Positions 14,877-22,821 are shown, numbered from the stretch's first letter. The stretch is DNA of 34,838 bases from an uncultured Chloroflexota bacterium (GCA_937879875.1 CALFMN010000030.1:1-34838), one strand, 5' to 3'. Notes: a model not told the origin generated them from the sequence alone. Made by a program: numbers and translations.

Positions 14877-16077
14877 GCCGGAAGCTGCGGCGCACTTCGA
14901 CACGCTCTGCGCCGAGATCGAAGAGCAGCCGGAAACCGTGACGCGGCCGCTGGCGCCGCCGATCGTGACGGCCGCGGTCTTCTCCGTGCCCACGCTCGAA
15001 ACGGTGGACGATCTGTATGAGGGCCGCGCGGCGGGACACATCTACACGCGCGACGGCAACCCGAACCAGGAGGCGTTCGCCGCGCTCGTCGCGCGGCTGG
15101 AAGGCGCCGAGGCCGGCGTGGCCGCGGCTACCGGCATGGCCGCGATCAGCGCGGCGATGCTCACGGGCTTGCAGAACGGCGACCGCATCGTGGCCGGCCA
15201 CGACCTTTACGGCCGCAGTATGGCGATGCTGCGCGGCCCGCTCGCGGCACTCGGCGTGCATACGGAGTTCGTCGATCTTACCGACACCGATGCGGCGGCC
15301 CGCGCGCTGGCGACGCCGGCGAAGCTGGTGTTCGCCGAGTCGGTCAGCAATCCGCTGCTCAATCTTCCCGACCTGCCGGCGCTGGCTGAGCTGGCGCACC
15401 GGGCCGGGGCGCGCTTCGTCGTAGACAACACCTTCGCCACGCCCTACCACTGCTGGCCGCTGCAGTTCGGCGCCGACGTCGTGCTGCACAGCGGCACCAA
15501 GTATCTCGGCGGGCACAGCGATGTGACGATCGGCGTGCTGGCCGGCAGCGCGGACTTCGTCAAGGCGGCGCGCACCACGCTCGTCACCTTCGGCGCCACG
15601 GCCAGCCCCTTCGACTGCTGGCTGACGGTGCGCGGGATCAAGACGCTGGCGCTGCGCATGGAGCGGGCCTCGGCCAATGCCATGCAGGTCGCGGAGTTTC
15701 TGGCAGCGCAGCGCGGCGTCTCACGCGTGTCGTATCCGGGCATGGCGAGCCATCCGCAGCACGAGCGGGCGGCATGCCTGCTCAGCGGCGGCTTCGGCGC
15801 GATGGCGGCCTTCGAGCTGAAGGGCGGCGAGCCGGCGGCCTCGGCCTTCGTGCGCGGGCTGCGGCGCATCAAGCTGGCGCCGAGCCTGGCGGACGTGGCC
15901 ACGACGATCTCACACCCGGCGAAGACCTCGCACCGCGGCTACTCGGCGGCGGAGCGCGAGGCGATCGGGATCACACCAGGCCTGATCCGGCTCTCGGTCG
16001 GCATCGAGCACATCGACGACATCATCGCTGACCTGGCGGCGGGGCTTGCGGCCGTCGGCCCTCATCCTCTCGTCTGA
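14866..16077 (+). CDS. Cys/Met metabolism PLP enzyme (cystathionine gamma-synthase / homocysteine synthase family)
   Basis: 403 aa, fold-type I PLP enzyme. YTRDGNPN (60-67) contributes the PLP-phosphate Tyr and Arg. FVVDNTFATP contains the pyridine-binding D187, and LHSGTKYLGGHSDV places the Schiff-base lysine at K212. The family includes cystathionine gamma-synthase, cystathionine lyases and O-acyl-homoserine sulfhydrylases (MetY/MetZ). The operon context favours a homocysteine-forming role, possibly with the Gly-Gly carrier as sulfide donor. GTG 14866 has GGAGGA about 5 bases upstream and overlaps maoC by 11 bases. The final residues, GPHPLV, are encoded by the left arm of a dispersed repeat, so the native C-terminus was probably replaced. 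Confidence 0.85.
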   Translation: MGTEPEAAAHFDTLCAEIEEQPETVTRPLAPPIVTAAVFSVPTLETVDDLYEGRAAGHIYTRDGNPNQEAFAALVARLEGAEAGVAAATGMAAISAAMLTGLQNGDRIVAGHDLYGRSMAMLRGPLAALGVHTEFVDLTDTDAAARALATPAKLVFAESVSNPLLNLPDLPALAELAHRAGARFVVDNTFATPYHCWPLQFGADVVLHSGTKYLGGHSDVTIGVLAGSADFVKAARTTLVTFGATASPFDCWLTVRGIKTLALRMERASANAMQVAEFLAAQRGVSRVSYPGMASHPQHERAACLLSGGFGAMAAFELKGGEPAASAFVRGLRRIKLAPSLADVATTISHPAKTSHRGYSAAEREAIGITPGLIRLSVGIEHIDDIIADLAAGLAAVGPHPLV

Positions 16078-16249
16078 ATTGGAAGTCTCCGACGGTTGCG
16101 CTGCGCTCTGGCCCCAATCCTGGCGGGAAGGAGACGATCGTGCAGTGAGTGTTCGGTGGCCAGTGCGGTTAACCGGACGCACATACGGATCGCCCCAACC
16201 CGGAGTCGCCCCTCTCCCAGGATTGGGAGAGGGGAAGGGGGTGAGGGCC
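16057..16249. repeat. Full copy (A) of the GGTTAACC-centred inverted repeat
   Basis: The left end GGCCCTCATCCTCTCGTC overlaps the end of the PLP enzyme gene. The right end reads CCCCTCTCCCAGGATTGGGA, then GAGGGGAAGGGGGTGAGGGCC. The centre is GGTTAACC at 16167-16174. The left arm is diverged (CCCCAATCCTGGCGGGAAGG) compared with copies B and C. The element lies between two convergent genes and encodes the C-termini of both. Confidence 0.75.
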
Positions 16250-17194
16250 GAGCGCCGCGCCGATCGGCTCGAAGTCTAGCTCGTCGCGCAGCAGCTCGGC
16301 CATACGCTCCAGCTTCGTCTCGCTGACGAAGTGTGAGCGGCCGTACATCTCCTCCAGCGCCCGCACCGTCGTCTGCGTGTCGCCCGGCGCGACCATCAAC
16401 GCAATCTCCTCGTTTGAGGCGCGGTCGAGGGTATAGGGGCTGGGGTTGAAGCCGCCGGTGAGGATCAGGCAGTCGGTGTCGGTCTGCATCGCCGCAAGCT
16501 GTGAGTCGGTCTTGTCGCTGCGGGCGATCACGGCCTTGTGGCCGCGGCGCGTGTAGTACGCCTGGCCGGGGTCGACCGAAACCGGGCCGATCATCAGCTC
16601 TTCGATCACGTTGTCTTCGGCCTCTTCGCCGAGCAGCAGGTTGGCGTGCAGGATGTCCGCGATCTCGCCGATCGTCGGTGCGTACAGCAGCCGGTCCTCC
16701 GCCAGCACGGCGAGTGCGGGCAGCGCCGCCTCGTCCAACGCGGCGCGGGCGGGAGCGACGGCGCGCTTCGGCAACGCCGTGAGTACCACGCCGAGGAAGC
16801 GATCGCCCAGCTCGAGCGCAAGGTTTTGCAGCCGCAGCGTGTCGTCGTCCGAGGGAAGGCCGCGATGAATGAGGATCGCGGAAGCGTTGAGTGCGTTCGC
16901 AAGCGAGGCGACATCGGCGCCGTCCGGCGCCTCGACGATGGCGCTGCCATCCTCGGCCAGCCGGGCAATGTCGCCGCTCACAGAGTCGGCAGGCAGCGGT
17001 GCGCCGCCACGGCCGCGGGCGCCGGGCAGAGTGGCGAAAAAGCCCGCATCGGCCGCGGCGCGAGCGTCGCCGGCGGCGCCGAGGCGCAGGGCCAGCACGC
17101 GTCGGCCCTCGTAGGCCAGGCGCTGTGTCAGCGCGGCGGCGATGCCGGTCTTGCCGGCGTGCGGCTCGAGTGAGGCGATCAGCAGCGTGCGCAT
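16169..17194 (-). CDS. BioD-like P-loop plus DRTGG-domain protein
   Basis: 341 aa. The N-terminal MRTLLIASLEPHAGKTG is a deviant P-loop of the BioD-like (dethiobiotin synthetase-like) family. Residues about 195-305 are a DRTGG domain (VIARSDKTDSQLAAM and ILTGGFNPSPY). This architecture matches the N-terminal regulatory half of long phosphotransacetylases (COG0857), without the Pta catalytic domain. A nucleotide-binding regulatory role is likely. ATG 17194 gives the family N-terminus; the 22 residues further upstream are unlike it. Residues 316-341, starting GPHPLPLSQSWERGD, are encoded by repeat copy A, and the stop codon is the TAA inside the repeat's central GGTTAACC. Confidence 0.8.
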   Translation of the reverse strand: MRTLLIASLEPHAGKTGIAAALTQRLAYEGRRVLALRLGAAGDARAAADAGFFATLPGARGRGGAPLPADSVSGDIARLAEDGSAIVEAPDGADVASLANALNASAILIHRGLPSDDDTLRLQNLALELGDRFLGVVLTALPKRAVAPARAALDEAALPALAVLAEDRLLYAPTIGEIADILHANLLLGEEAEDNVIEELMIGPVSVDPGQAYYTRRGHKAVIARSDKTDSQLAAMQTDTDCLILTGGFNPSPYTLDRASNEEIALMVAPGDTQTTVRALEEMYGRSHFVSETKLERMAELLRDELDFEPIGAALGPHPLPLSQSWERGDSGLGRSVCASG

Positions 17195-17319
17195 CCGATT
17201 CGACTCCGGCGGATCTGGCGCCGCGGTGCGGTGTTCGTGGCTCCGCCGGCAGTATAGCAACCGCCTCGCTTACGGGCTGCCGCGGCGCTGACCGGCCCGC
17301 CGCAGGCCGTCGGTGCAGC

Positions 17320-17348
17320 TTGCCCCAGTACGGCGGCTTGTCGATAAT
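17320..17348 (+). promoter_or_regulatory. tRNA-Phe promoter
   Basis: TTGCCC (17320-17325) and GATAAT (17343-17348) are separated by exactly 17 bases. Transcription would start near 17355, about 20 bases before the tRNA. It also lies in the divergent gap upstream of the BioD-like gene. Confidence 0.6.
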
Positions 17349-17376
17349 GACGAAGTGCCCCGGCCGGGGCGCAGAC

Positions 17377-17449
17377 GCCAGGGTAGCTCAGTCGGTAGAG
17401 CATGCGACTGAAAATCGCAGTGTCGGCAGTTCGATTCTGCCCCCTGGCA
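17377..17449 (+). tRNA. tRNA-Phe (GAA)
   Basis: 73 bases to the discriminator A. The acceptor stem is GCCAGGG/CCCTGGC. The D arm is AGCTCAGTCGGTAGAGC. The anticodon stem TGCGA/TCGCA carries loop CTGAAAA with anticodon GAA. The T arm is GGCAG-TTCGATT-CTGCC. All stems pair fully. CCA is not encoded; CCC follows. Confidence 0.96.
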
Positions 17450-17464
17450 CCCGACCAGATACCA

Positions 17465-17491
17465 GAAAAGCCCCTGTTTGCGGGGCTTTTC
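17465..17491 (+). terminator. Rho-independent terminator of tRNA-Phe
   Basis: A 10-bp stem GAAAAGCCCC (17465-17474) and GGGGCTTTTC (17482-17491) closes a TGTTTGC loop, 16 bases after the tRNA. The 3' arm ends in TTTT, as expected for an intrinsic terminator. Confidence 0.9.
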
Positions 17492-17536
17492 CGATCTTCG
17501 AGCCTATCGCGCAGGCGCACGTGCTGCCCGGGATCG

Positions 17537-17707
17537 CTACCGCGACAGCGCAGCCGTCTTCTTCGCCGCCGAGAGTGCCTTCAGCTCTGCCGCCGCCTGC
17601 TCCATCTCGCGGATCAGGCGCTCCTCCTCGGCTCCACGTGCCCCGCGCGCAATCTTGCCGGCCGCGTCGCGAATTCTGATGAAGAGGACGCGCTGTTCAT
17701 TCGTCAT
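17537..17707 (-). CDS. Tiny charged helical protein (56 aa), unknown
   Basis: 56 aa; I do not recognise the family. The sequence MTNEQRVLFIRIRDAAGKIA continues with an Ala/Glu/Arg-rich stretch (EEERLIREMEQAAAELKALS), so it is probably one long helix or coiled coil. Its start overlaps the stop of the preceding 66-aa gene by 11 bases. An AGGCGA lies 5 bases before the ATG as a weak ribosome binding site. It is the last gene of a three-gene cassette that ends 46 bases from the tRNA terminator, convergent with the tRNA. Confidence 0.5.
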   Translation of the reverse strand: MTNEQRVLFIRIRDAAGKIARGARGAEEERLIREMEQAAAELKALSAAKKTAALSR

Positions 17708-17897
17708 TGCGTTCGCCTATCACTGTACTCAGCGCCGCGGCCGCCGTCTCCTCGGCCGCATCCGCCACTCGGCGCTTCTTTTCGTCCGCCGCGCGCGCTG
17801 CCATGTATTGCCGTAGCGTCGCCGGCCCGCCAAGCCCGCCAAGAAACGCAGCCGCAATATGGCCGGTCACAATCTCGGCGCTGTCGAACTTCACCAT
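17697..17897 (-). CDS. Small protein (66 aa) of a three-gene cassette, unknown
   Basis: 66 aa; unrecognised. MVKFDSAEIVTGHIAAAFLG is followed by GGLGGPATLRQYMAARAADEKKRRVADAAEETAAAAL. The first half is hydrophobic, with a Gly-rich stretch that could be a short amphipathic or membrane-associated segment; the second half is charged and helical. ATG 17897 overlaps the previous gene's TGA by 7 bases; a GTG at 17894 is an alternative start. This size, tight overlap and membrane-protein neighbour resemble small phage lysis or tail-assembly cassettes, but no phage hallmark gene is present. Confidence 0.5.
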   Translation of the reverse strand: MVKFDSAEIVTGHIAAAFLGGLGGPATLRQYMAARAADEKKRRVADAAEETAAAALSTVIGERNDE

Positions 17898-18079
17898 CCC
17901 GTTGTTGACCGCCCCCAAACGGCGAAGCCTGCACCGGCTCCCACGACGATTGTAGCGCCCAACGCGCGATACGTGGCGAGCGACCGCAATCCGCCGCTCT
18001 GGCCCTCGGCCAGCGGCACGCAGAAGCTGACAAACCCACCGACCGCTCCAGCGATCGTCGCCGCGACCCATTCGAGCAT
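17891..18079 (-). CDS. Small membrane protein (62 aa), holin-like size
   Basis: 62 aa. MLEWVAATIAGAVGGFVSFC and ALGATIVVGAGAGFAVWG predict two transmembrane helices joined by a short polar loop (AEGQSGGLRSLATYR). The ATG has GAGGGA about 6 bases upstream, a good ribosome binding site. It is the first of three overlapping tiny genes. Size and topology resemble class II holins or small toxin-like membrane peptides, but I cannot assign a family. An in-frame ATG at 18109 is possible but lacks the ribosome binding site. Confidence 0.5.
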   Translation of the reverse strand: MLEWVAATIAGAVGGFVSFCVPLAEGQSGGLRSLATYRALGATIVVGAGAGFAVWGRSTTGW

Positions 18080-18153
18080 GCCGTTCCCTCGCCACCCGTT
18101 TACTCGCATTCCATTGCATGAGAGTACGGAGCGGCTCGTGGCGCCGACACGCC

Positions 18154-20028
18154 TCAGTCGCCGATGCTGACGGGCTCGGCTTCGTTGGACTCGCGGTAGG
18201 CCATGTTGTACAGCCGGGCGTAGATGCCGCCGAGTTCGAGCAACTGGTCGTGGTTGCCGATCTCCGCGATCTGGCCGCGGTCCAGCACCACCACGCGGTC
18301 GGCGTCGCGGATCGTGGAGAGACGGTGGGCGATCACGAAGCTGGTGCGATGCTTCAGCAGCGTGCTCAGCGCCCGCTGAATGATCACCTCGGTCTGCGTA
18401 TCCACGTTGGCTGTCGCCTCGTCCAGGACGAGAATGCGCGGGTCGGCCAACACGGCGCGGGCGAAGCTGAGCAACTGCCGCTGGCCGACCGAGAGGTTCG
18501 AGCCGCGCTCCTGCAAGACTGTGTCGTAGCCGTTCTCCAGCCGCACAATGAACTCGTGTGCGCCGACGGCCTCGGCGGCGGCCTCGATCTCCGCCTGCGT
18601 CGCGTCCAGCCGGCCGTAGATGATGTTGTCCTTCACCGTGCCGGAGAAGAGGAACGGCTCCTGCAAGACCACACCCATCTGCCGGGTCAGCGATTTGCGC
18701 TTGATCGTGCGCAGGTCGTGGCCGTCGATCAAGATGGCGCCTTCGGTCACTTCATACAGACGGCTGATCAGCGAGGTCATGGTGCTCTTGCCGGCGCCGG
18801 TTTGGCCGACGAAGGCGATCGTCTCGCCCGGCTGCACGTGCAGGTCGATGTCCTTGAGCACGGGCACGCCGGGCACGTACTCGAAGGTGACGTGGTCGAA
18901 GTCCACGCGGCCCTCGATCTGGCCCAGCTCGACGGCGTCGGGCGCATCCACGATCTCGGCCTGCGTATCGATCACTTCGAAGATGCGCTCGCCGCCGGCC
19001 ATCGCCCGCTGGATCTGCGTGTACTGAAGCACCATGTCACGAATCGGGTCGAAGAAGCGCTGAATGTAGAGCACAAACGCGACGAGCGTGCCGAACAGCA
19101 ACGAGCCGCTGTGCACGCGATAGCCGCCGACGATCAGCGCCAACGCGGTCGCGAAGGCGACGACCAGCTCGACCACCGGCAGCACGATCGCGGAGAGACG
19201 CCCGGCCTCGACGTTGGCCGAGAGATTGGCGCGATTGATCTGGCCGAAGCGGCGGTTGTTCTCGTCCTCGCGTGAGAGCGACTGGATCACGCGCACGCCG
19301 GAGACGTTCTCGTTAATCGTCGAGTTGACCACCGCGATCGCCTGCCGCACCTGGATGAAGGCGTTGCGCGCCCGCCGCGACCAGTAGGCCATGATCGCGA
19401 TCAGGATCGGCACGGCGGCGAAGGTAATCAGCGCCAGCGTGAAGTCGAGCTTGAGCAGCGCGAACACGACGACGAACAGGCCGGCGACGTTGCCCAGCAC
19501 CGTGAGGATGCCGGAGGTCATCAACTCTTGCAGCGACGTCACATCGCTGGTGATGCGCGACATCACGCGGCCGACCTCGTGCCGATCGTAGAAGCCGAGC
19601 GAGAGCGTCTGCAGGTGGTCGAACATCTCGATGCGCAGCCGGCGCAGCACGTTGTGGCCGATAATGCCGCTGCTGTCGAGCTGCATGTACTGGAAGCCCC
19701 AGCTGGCGAAGGCGAAGACCACCATCAGCCCGAAGAGGAAGTCCAGCCGCCCGCTGTTGCCCTTCTGCACGGCGTCGATCGCCAGGCCGATCAGCAGCGG
19801 CTGCGCGTACGACGTGAGCGCAAAACCGATCACACCGACGATCGACAGCGTCATGCGCCAGCGATACGGCTTGATGTACTTGCCCAGCCGGCCGACGACT
19901 TTGGCGTCGTAGAGCTTGCCCAGTTCGTCGTCGTTCCAGCCGTCCATGCCGCGACGGAAGCCGTGATTGCCTGAGGTCAGGCTCTGGCTCCAGCCGCCCG
20001 CGGCGCCGCCGCCGCCGAACATACCCAT
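18154..20028 (-). CDS. ABC exporter half-transporter, canonical-site subunit
   Basis: 624 aa: a Gly-rich N-terminus, six transmembrane helices (about 50-340) and an ATPase domain. GQTGAGKS (Walker A, K414), LSVGQ (512-516), LVLDEATAN with catalytic E537, and switch histidine H568 (VIAHRLS) are all visible. The signature motif is LSVGQ rather than LSGGQ. In TM287/288-type heterodimers the partner with intact Walker B carries such a changed signature, and its deviant signature faces the degenerate site. It should pair with the upstream 620-aa subunit as a multidrug or lipid exporter in the inner membrane. The genes are 57 bases apart on one transcript. Confidence 0.9.
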   Translation of the reverse strand: MGMFGGGGAAGGWSQSLTSGNHGFRRGMDGWNDDELGKLYDAKVVGRLGKYIKPYRWRMTLSIVGVIGFALTSYAQPLLIGLAIDAVQKGNSGRLDFLFGLMVVFAFASWGFQYMQLDSSGIIGHNVLRRLRIEMFDHLQTLSLGFYDRHEVGRVMSRITSDVTSLQELMTSGILTVLGNVAGLFVVVFALLKLDFTLALITFAAVPILIAIMAYWSRRARNAFIQVRQAIAVVNSTINENVSGVRVIQSLSREDENNRRFGQINRANLSANVEAGRLSAIVLPVVELVVAFATALALIVGGYRVHSGSLLFGTLVAFVLYIQRFFDPIRDMVLQYTQIQRAMAGGERIFEVIDTQAEIVDAPDAVELGQIEGRVDFDHVTFEYVPGVPVLKDIDLHVQPGETIAFVGQTGAGKSTMTSLISRLYEVTEGAILIDGHDLRTIKRKSLTRQMGVVLQEPFLFSGTVKDNIIYGRLDATQAEIEAAAEAVGAHEFIVRLENGYDTVLQERGSNLSVGQRQLLSFARAVLADPRILVLDEATANVDTQTEVIIQRALSTLLKHRTSFVIAHRLSTIRDADRVVVLDRGQIAEIGNHDQLLELGGIYARLYNMAYRESNEAEPVSIGD

Positions 20029-20085
20029 TGGTCGCTCCCGTCTCCTGGCGCAGCCTCAACCCGCCTGCCGCCGCGTTCGGCGGAA

Positions 20086-21948
20086 TCAGGCAGGCCCGCC
20101 CGGCAGTGCGGCCGCCCGCTCGTCGAAACCGTCGCTGCCGTCGGTCTCATGACTGCCGTTTGCTGCAGCGGTAGTGCTGCGCTCAAACGCTTCTTCTTGC
20201 GCCCGCAGCTCCAGATCGTAGATCTGGCGATAGAGCCCGTTTTGGAGCAGCAGCTCTTCGTGGCGACCGCGCTCGACGATCTGGCCGCGGCGCAGCACCA
20301 GAATCTGGTCGGCGCGGCGCACGGTGCGCAAGCGCTGGGCGATCACGAAGTTGGTGCGGCCCTTCATCAGCTCGGCGAGCGCCTGCTGAATCAGGTACTC
20401 GGTTTCCATATCCACGCTGCTGGTCGAGTCGTCGAAGACGAGGATGCGCGGGTCCATCAGCAGCGTGCGTGCGATCGAGATGCGCTGCTTCTGGCCGCCG
20501 GAGAGCGTCACACCGCGTTCGCCCACCCAGGTGTCGTAGCCATCCGGCAGCGTCAGGATGAAGTCGTGGATGCGCGCCGTCTTCGCCGCCGCTTCGACCT
20601 CTTCGTCCGTCGCATCGAGCCGGCCGTAGCGGATGTTCTCGCGGATCGTGTCCATGAACAGGAACACGTCCTGCTGCACGATGCCGATCACCTGGCGCAA
20701 CGAGGACAGCGTCACATCGCGGATGTCATGCCCGTCGATCTTGATCGCGCCGCCGGTTACATCGTAGAAGCGCGGCATCAGGTTGACGACGGTGGACTTG
20801 CCGCTGCCGGTCGGTCCGAGCAGGGCGATCACTTCGCCCGGCGGGGCATCGATGCTCACGTCCTTGAGTACGGCGCTGATGCTGTCGTAGCCGAAGCTGA
20901 CCTGCTCGAACGTGACGTGGCCCTGCACGTCGTTCAGCTCGTAGGCGTTCGGCTTCTCTTTCACCGCCGACTCGGCGTCGATGATCTCGAAGATGCGCTC
21001 GCCTGAAGACTGCGCCCGCGCGATGATCGTGATCATGAAGCCGAGCGAGCGCACCGGTAGCTGCAGGATGGTCAGGTAGACGAGGAACTCGGTGATCTGG
21101 CCGACCGTGAGCTGATGGTCGATCACGAGATGGCCGCCATACCAGGTGGCGATCACGATCGCCAGCGAGCCGAGGCCGATCAGCAGCGGCTGATTGAACG
21201 CCTGGATGCGGTTGGTGCCGAACGACGACGTGAACAGGTCATCGGCCTCACGCTCGAACTTGGCGCTTTCGAACTCTTCGCGGCTGAACGATTTGACCAC
21301 GCGCACGCCCGACAGGTTTTCCTGCAGGACCGTCCCCAGCCGGCCCATGCCGTCCTGCACGCTGAGCCACAGGGGCCGCATCTTGTTGGAGACGTAATAC
21401 GAGCGCGCGGCGATGACCGGCAGCACCAGCCACGACACGATGGCGAGCCGCCAGTTCGAGATCAACATCAGCACCAGCGCGGCCAGCAGCAGCACCACTG
21501 TGTAGGCCAGCCGGATCACGCCCATATTGATGTAGAAGCGCACGCCCTCCACGTCCTGGGTGGCGCGCGACATGATCTGGCCGATCTGCGCCTTGTCGTG
21601 GTAGGCGTAGCTCAGGCGCTGCAGCCGGTCGTAGATCTGGTTGCGCAGGTCGAAGGCGACCTGCTGCGAGAGCGTCTCGCCCTGATACTGCTGAAGGTAG
21701 TAAAAGATGCCGCGCAGCAGCGAGGAGACCAGGATCGCCAGGCCGGCAAGGAATAGCCCGAGCTTGTCCAGCGGCTTGCCCGGCGCCAGGTTGGTATTGT
21801 CGATCGCCCAGCCGAGAATCGACGGGGTCATCAGCACGAACAGGCCCGTGAGCAGGGTGCTGATCAGTACCACGGTCGTCCGCAGCTTGTAGGGGCGGAG
21901 GAAACCGAGCAGACGCACGAGAACCGGCATGAAACGCCTCGTCAACAT
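20086..21948 (-). CDS. ABC exporter half-transporter, degenerate-site subunit
   Basis: 620 aa with six transmembrane helices (about 15-310) and an ATPase domain. Walker A is GPTGSGKST (K384) and the signature LSGGQKQR is canonical. The Walker B end reads ILVFDDSTSS, with D507 where the catalytic Glu should be. The switch loop reads VIAQRLRT, with Q538 replacing the His. This combination is the hallmark of the degenerate-site subunit in heterodimeric exporters (TM287, BmrC, LmrC types). The Ser/Asp-rich tail after residue 590 is not part of the core. ATG 21948 is used; ATG 21930 is possible because neither has an ideal ribosome binding site. Confidence 0.9.
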   Translation of the reverse strand: MLTRRFMPVLVRLLGFLRPYKLRTTVVLISTLLTGLFVLMTPSILGWAIDNTNLAPGKPLDKLGLFLAGLAILVSSLLRGIFYYLQQYQGETLSQQVAFDLRNQIYDRLQRLSYAYHDKAQIGQIMSRATQDVEGVRFYINMGVIRLAYTVVLLLAALVLMLISNWRLAIVSWLVLPVIAARSYYVSNKMRPLWLSVQDGMGRLGTVLQENLSGVRVVKSFSREEFESAKFEREADDLFTSSFGTNRIQAFNQPLLIGLGSLAIVIATWYGGHLVIDHQLTVGQITEFLVYLTILQLPVRSLGFMITIIARAQSSGERIFEIIDAESAVKEKPNAYELNDVQGHVTFEQVSFGYDSISAVLKDVSIDAPPGEVIALLGPTGSGKSTVVNLMPRFYDVTGGAIKIDGHDIRDVTLSSLRQVIGIVQQDVFLFMDTIRENIRYGRLDATDEEVEAAAKTARIHDFILTLPDGYDTWVGERGVTLSGGQKQRISIARTLLMDPRILVFDDSTSSVDMETEYLIQQALAELMKGRTNFVIAQRLRTVRRADQILVLRRGQIVERGRHEELLLQNGLYRQIYDLELRAQEEAFERSTTAAANGSHETDGSDGFDERAAALPGGPA

Positions 21949-22004
21949 TCGCGGTGGCTGGGAGTCCTCCCCATGCTAACGTTCACGTAAGGAGATGGCA
22001 ACGG

Positions 22005-22112
22005 AGGGTCGAGGGCGCAGGGCGTAGGGTTTAGGAGACCGACGCCGACACGGCACGCCAAAGCCGGCGCCACCATACCCTGAACCCCACACCCTGTACC
22101 CCATACCCTACC
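22005..22112. repeat. Inverted heptad arrays upstream of rimI
   Basis: The left array (about 22005-22035) reads as GGGTCGA GGGCGCA GGGCGTA GGGTTTA. The right array (22072-22112) is its reverse-complement type: ACCATACCCTGAACCCCACA, then CCCTGTACCCCATACCCTAC. The heptad phase is kept across the right array. The pair can fold into a long imperfect stem around an AT-poor centre. The repeat lies in the gap between the divergent ABC exporter and rimI. Confidence 0.55.
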
Positions 22113-22158
22113 TGCTACACTTCAAGGTACAGCGCCGGCGCCGCGCGGAGGCGTGCTG

Positions 22159-22821
22159 ATGGCCGCGGTCGCTTCTTCGTATCGTGTTCGTCCGATGACA
22201 GTCGGCGACATCCCGCAGGTCACGGAGATCGAGCGCGAATCGTTTCCCACGATGTGGCCGCAGACCGCCTACAAACGCGAGCTGCAACAGAACTCGATGG
22301 CCCGCTATCTCGTGGTCGGCCGCCCCGTTCCCATGGCGCCGGTCGATCCAGCGCAGCGCCCGTCCGGCGGTCTCGGTGGGACCGTGCGCAGTCTGCGCCG
22401 TATGCTGCGCAAGGAGTTGCCGTCCGCCGAGGAGCGCGGCGAACAACTCGCCGGCTTTCTTGGGCTGTGGTTCATGCTCGAAGAGTGCCACATTGTCACC
22501 GTCGCGGTGCGCGAGGCGCTGCGCCGACAGGGCATCGGCGAGCTGCTGGTGATCACCGCCGTCGATCTGGCGTTGCGCCGCGAGCAGCAGGTGCTGACGC
22601 TGGAGTGCAGGGTCAGCAACACGGGTGCGCAGGCGCTCTACGAAAAATACGCCTTCGAGCGCGTCGGCGTGCGGCGACGCTACTACACCGACAACAACGA
22701 AGACGCGCTGATCATGACGACGCCGCCGATCCACACGCCGGATTACCGCGAACGCTTCGCGCACCTGCGCGCCGTGCACGCCGAGCGTTGGGGCGCGGCC
22801 GATCTGCTGCTGCCCGACTGA
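22159..22821 (+). CDS. rimI: RimI-like ribosomal-protein N-acetyltransferase
   Basis: 220 aa, GNAT fold. YRVRPMTVGDIPQVTEIERE starts the fold. HIVTVAVREALRRQGIGELLV carries the acetyl-CoA pyrophosphate loop (RRQGIG). LECRVSNTGAQALYEKYAFERVGVRRRYY is the RimI C-terminal signature. RimI acetylates the N-terminus of S18 and other proteins. Residues about 52-92 (PVPMAPVDPA through KELPSAEERG) are an insertion, not in E. coli RimI, between strands of the core. ATG 22159 is 7 bases after GGAGG; a GTG at 22153 is rejected. The stop overlaps the next gene by one base. Confidence 0.8.
   Translation: MAAVASSYRVRPMTVGDIPQVTEIERESFPTMWPQTAYKRELQQNSMARYLVVGRPVPMAPVDPAQRPSGGLGGTVRSLRRMLRKELPSAEERGEQLAGFLGLWFMLEECHIVTVAVREALRRQGIGELLVITAVDLALRREQQVLTLECRVSNTGAQALYEKYAFERVGVRRRYYTDNNEDALIMTTPPIHTPDYRERFAHLRAVHAERWGAADLLLPD

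Noticed and set aside
17537..18079. A prophage or integrase at tRNA-Phe
   Set aside because: No integrase, portal, capsid or terminase gene is seen, and no duplicated tRNA 3' end was found within the window. The link to mobile DNA stays a hypothesis.
18118..19275. A 385-aa plus-strand frame over the ABC exporter
   Set aside because: It is the antisense of an intact, fully motif-supported ABC subunit and has no recognisable domain.
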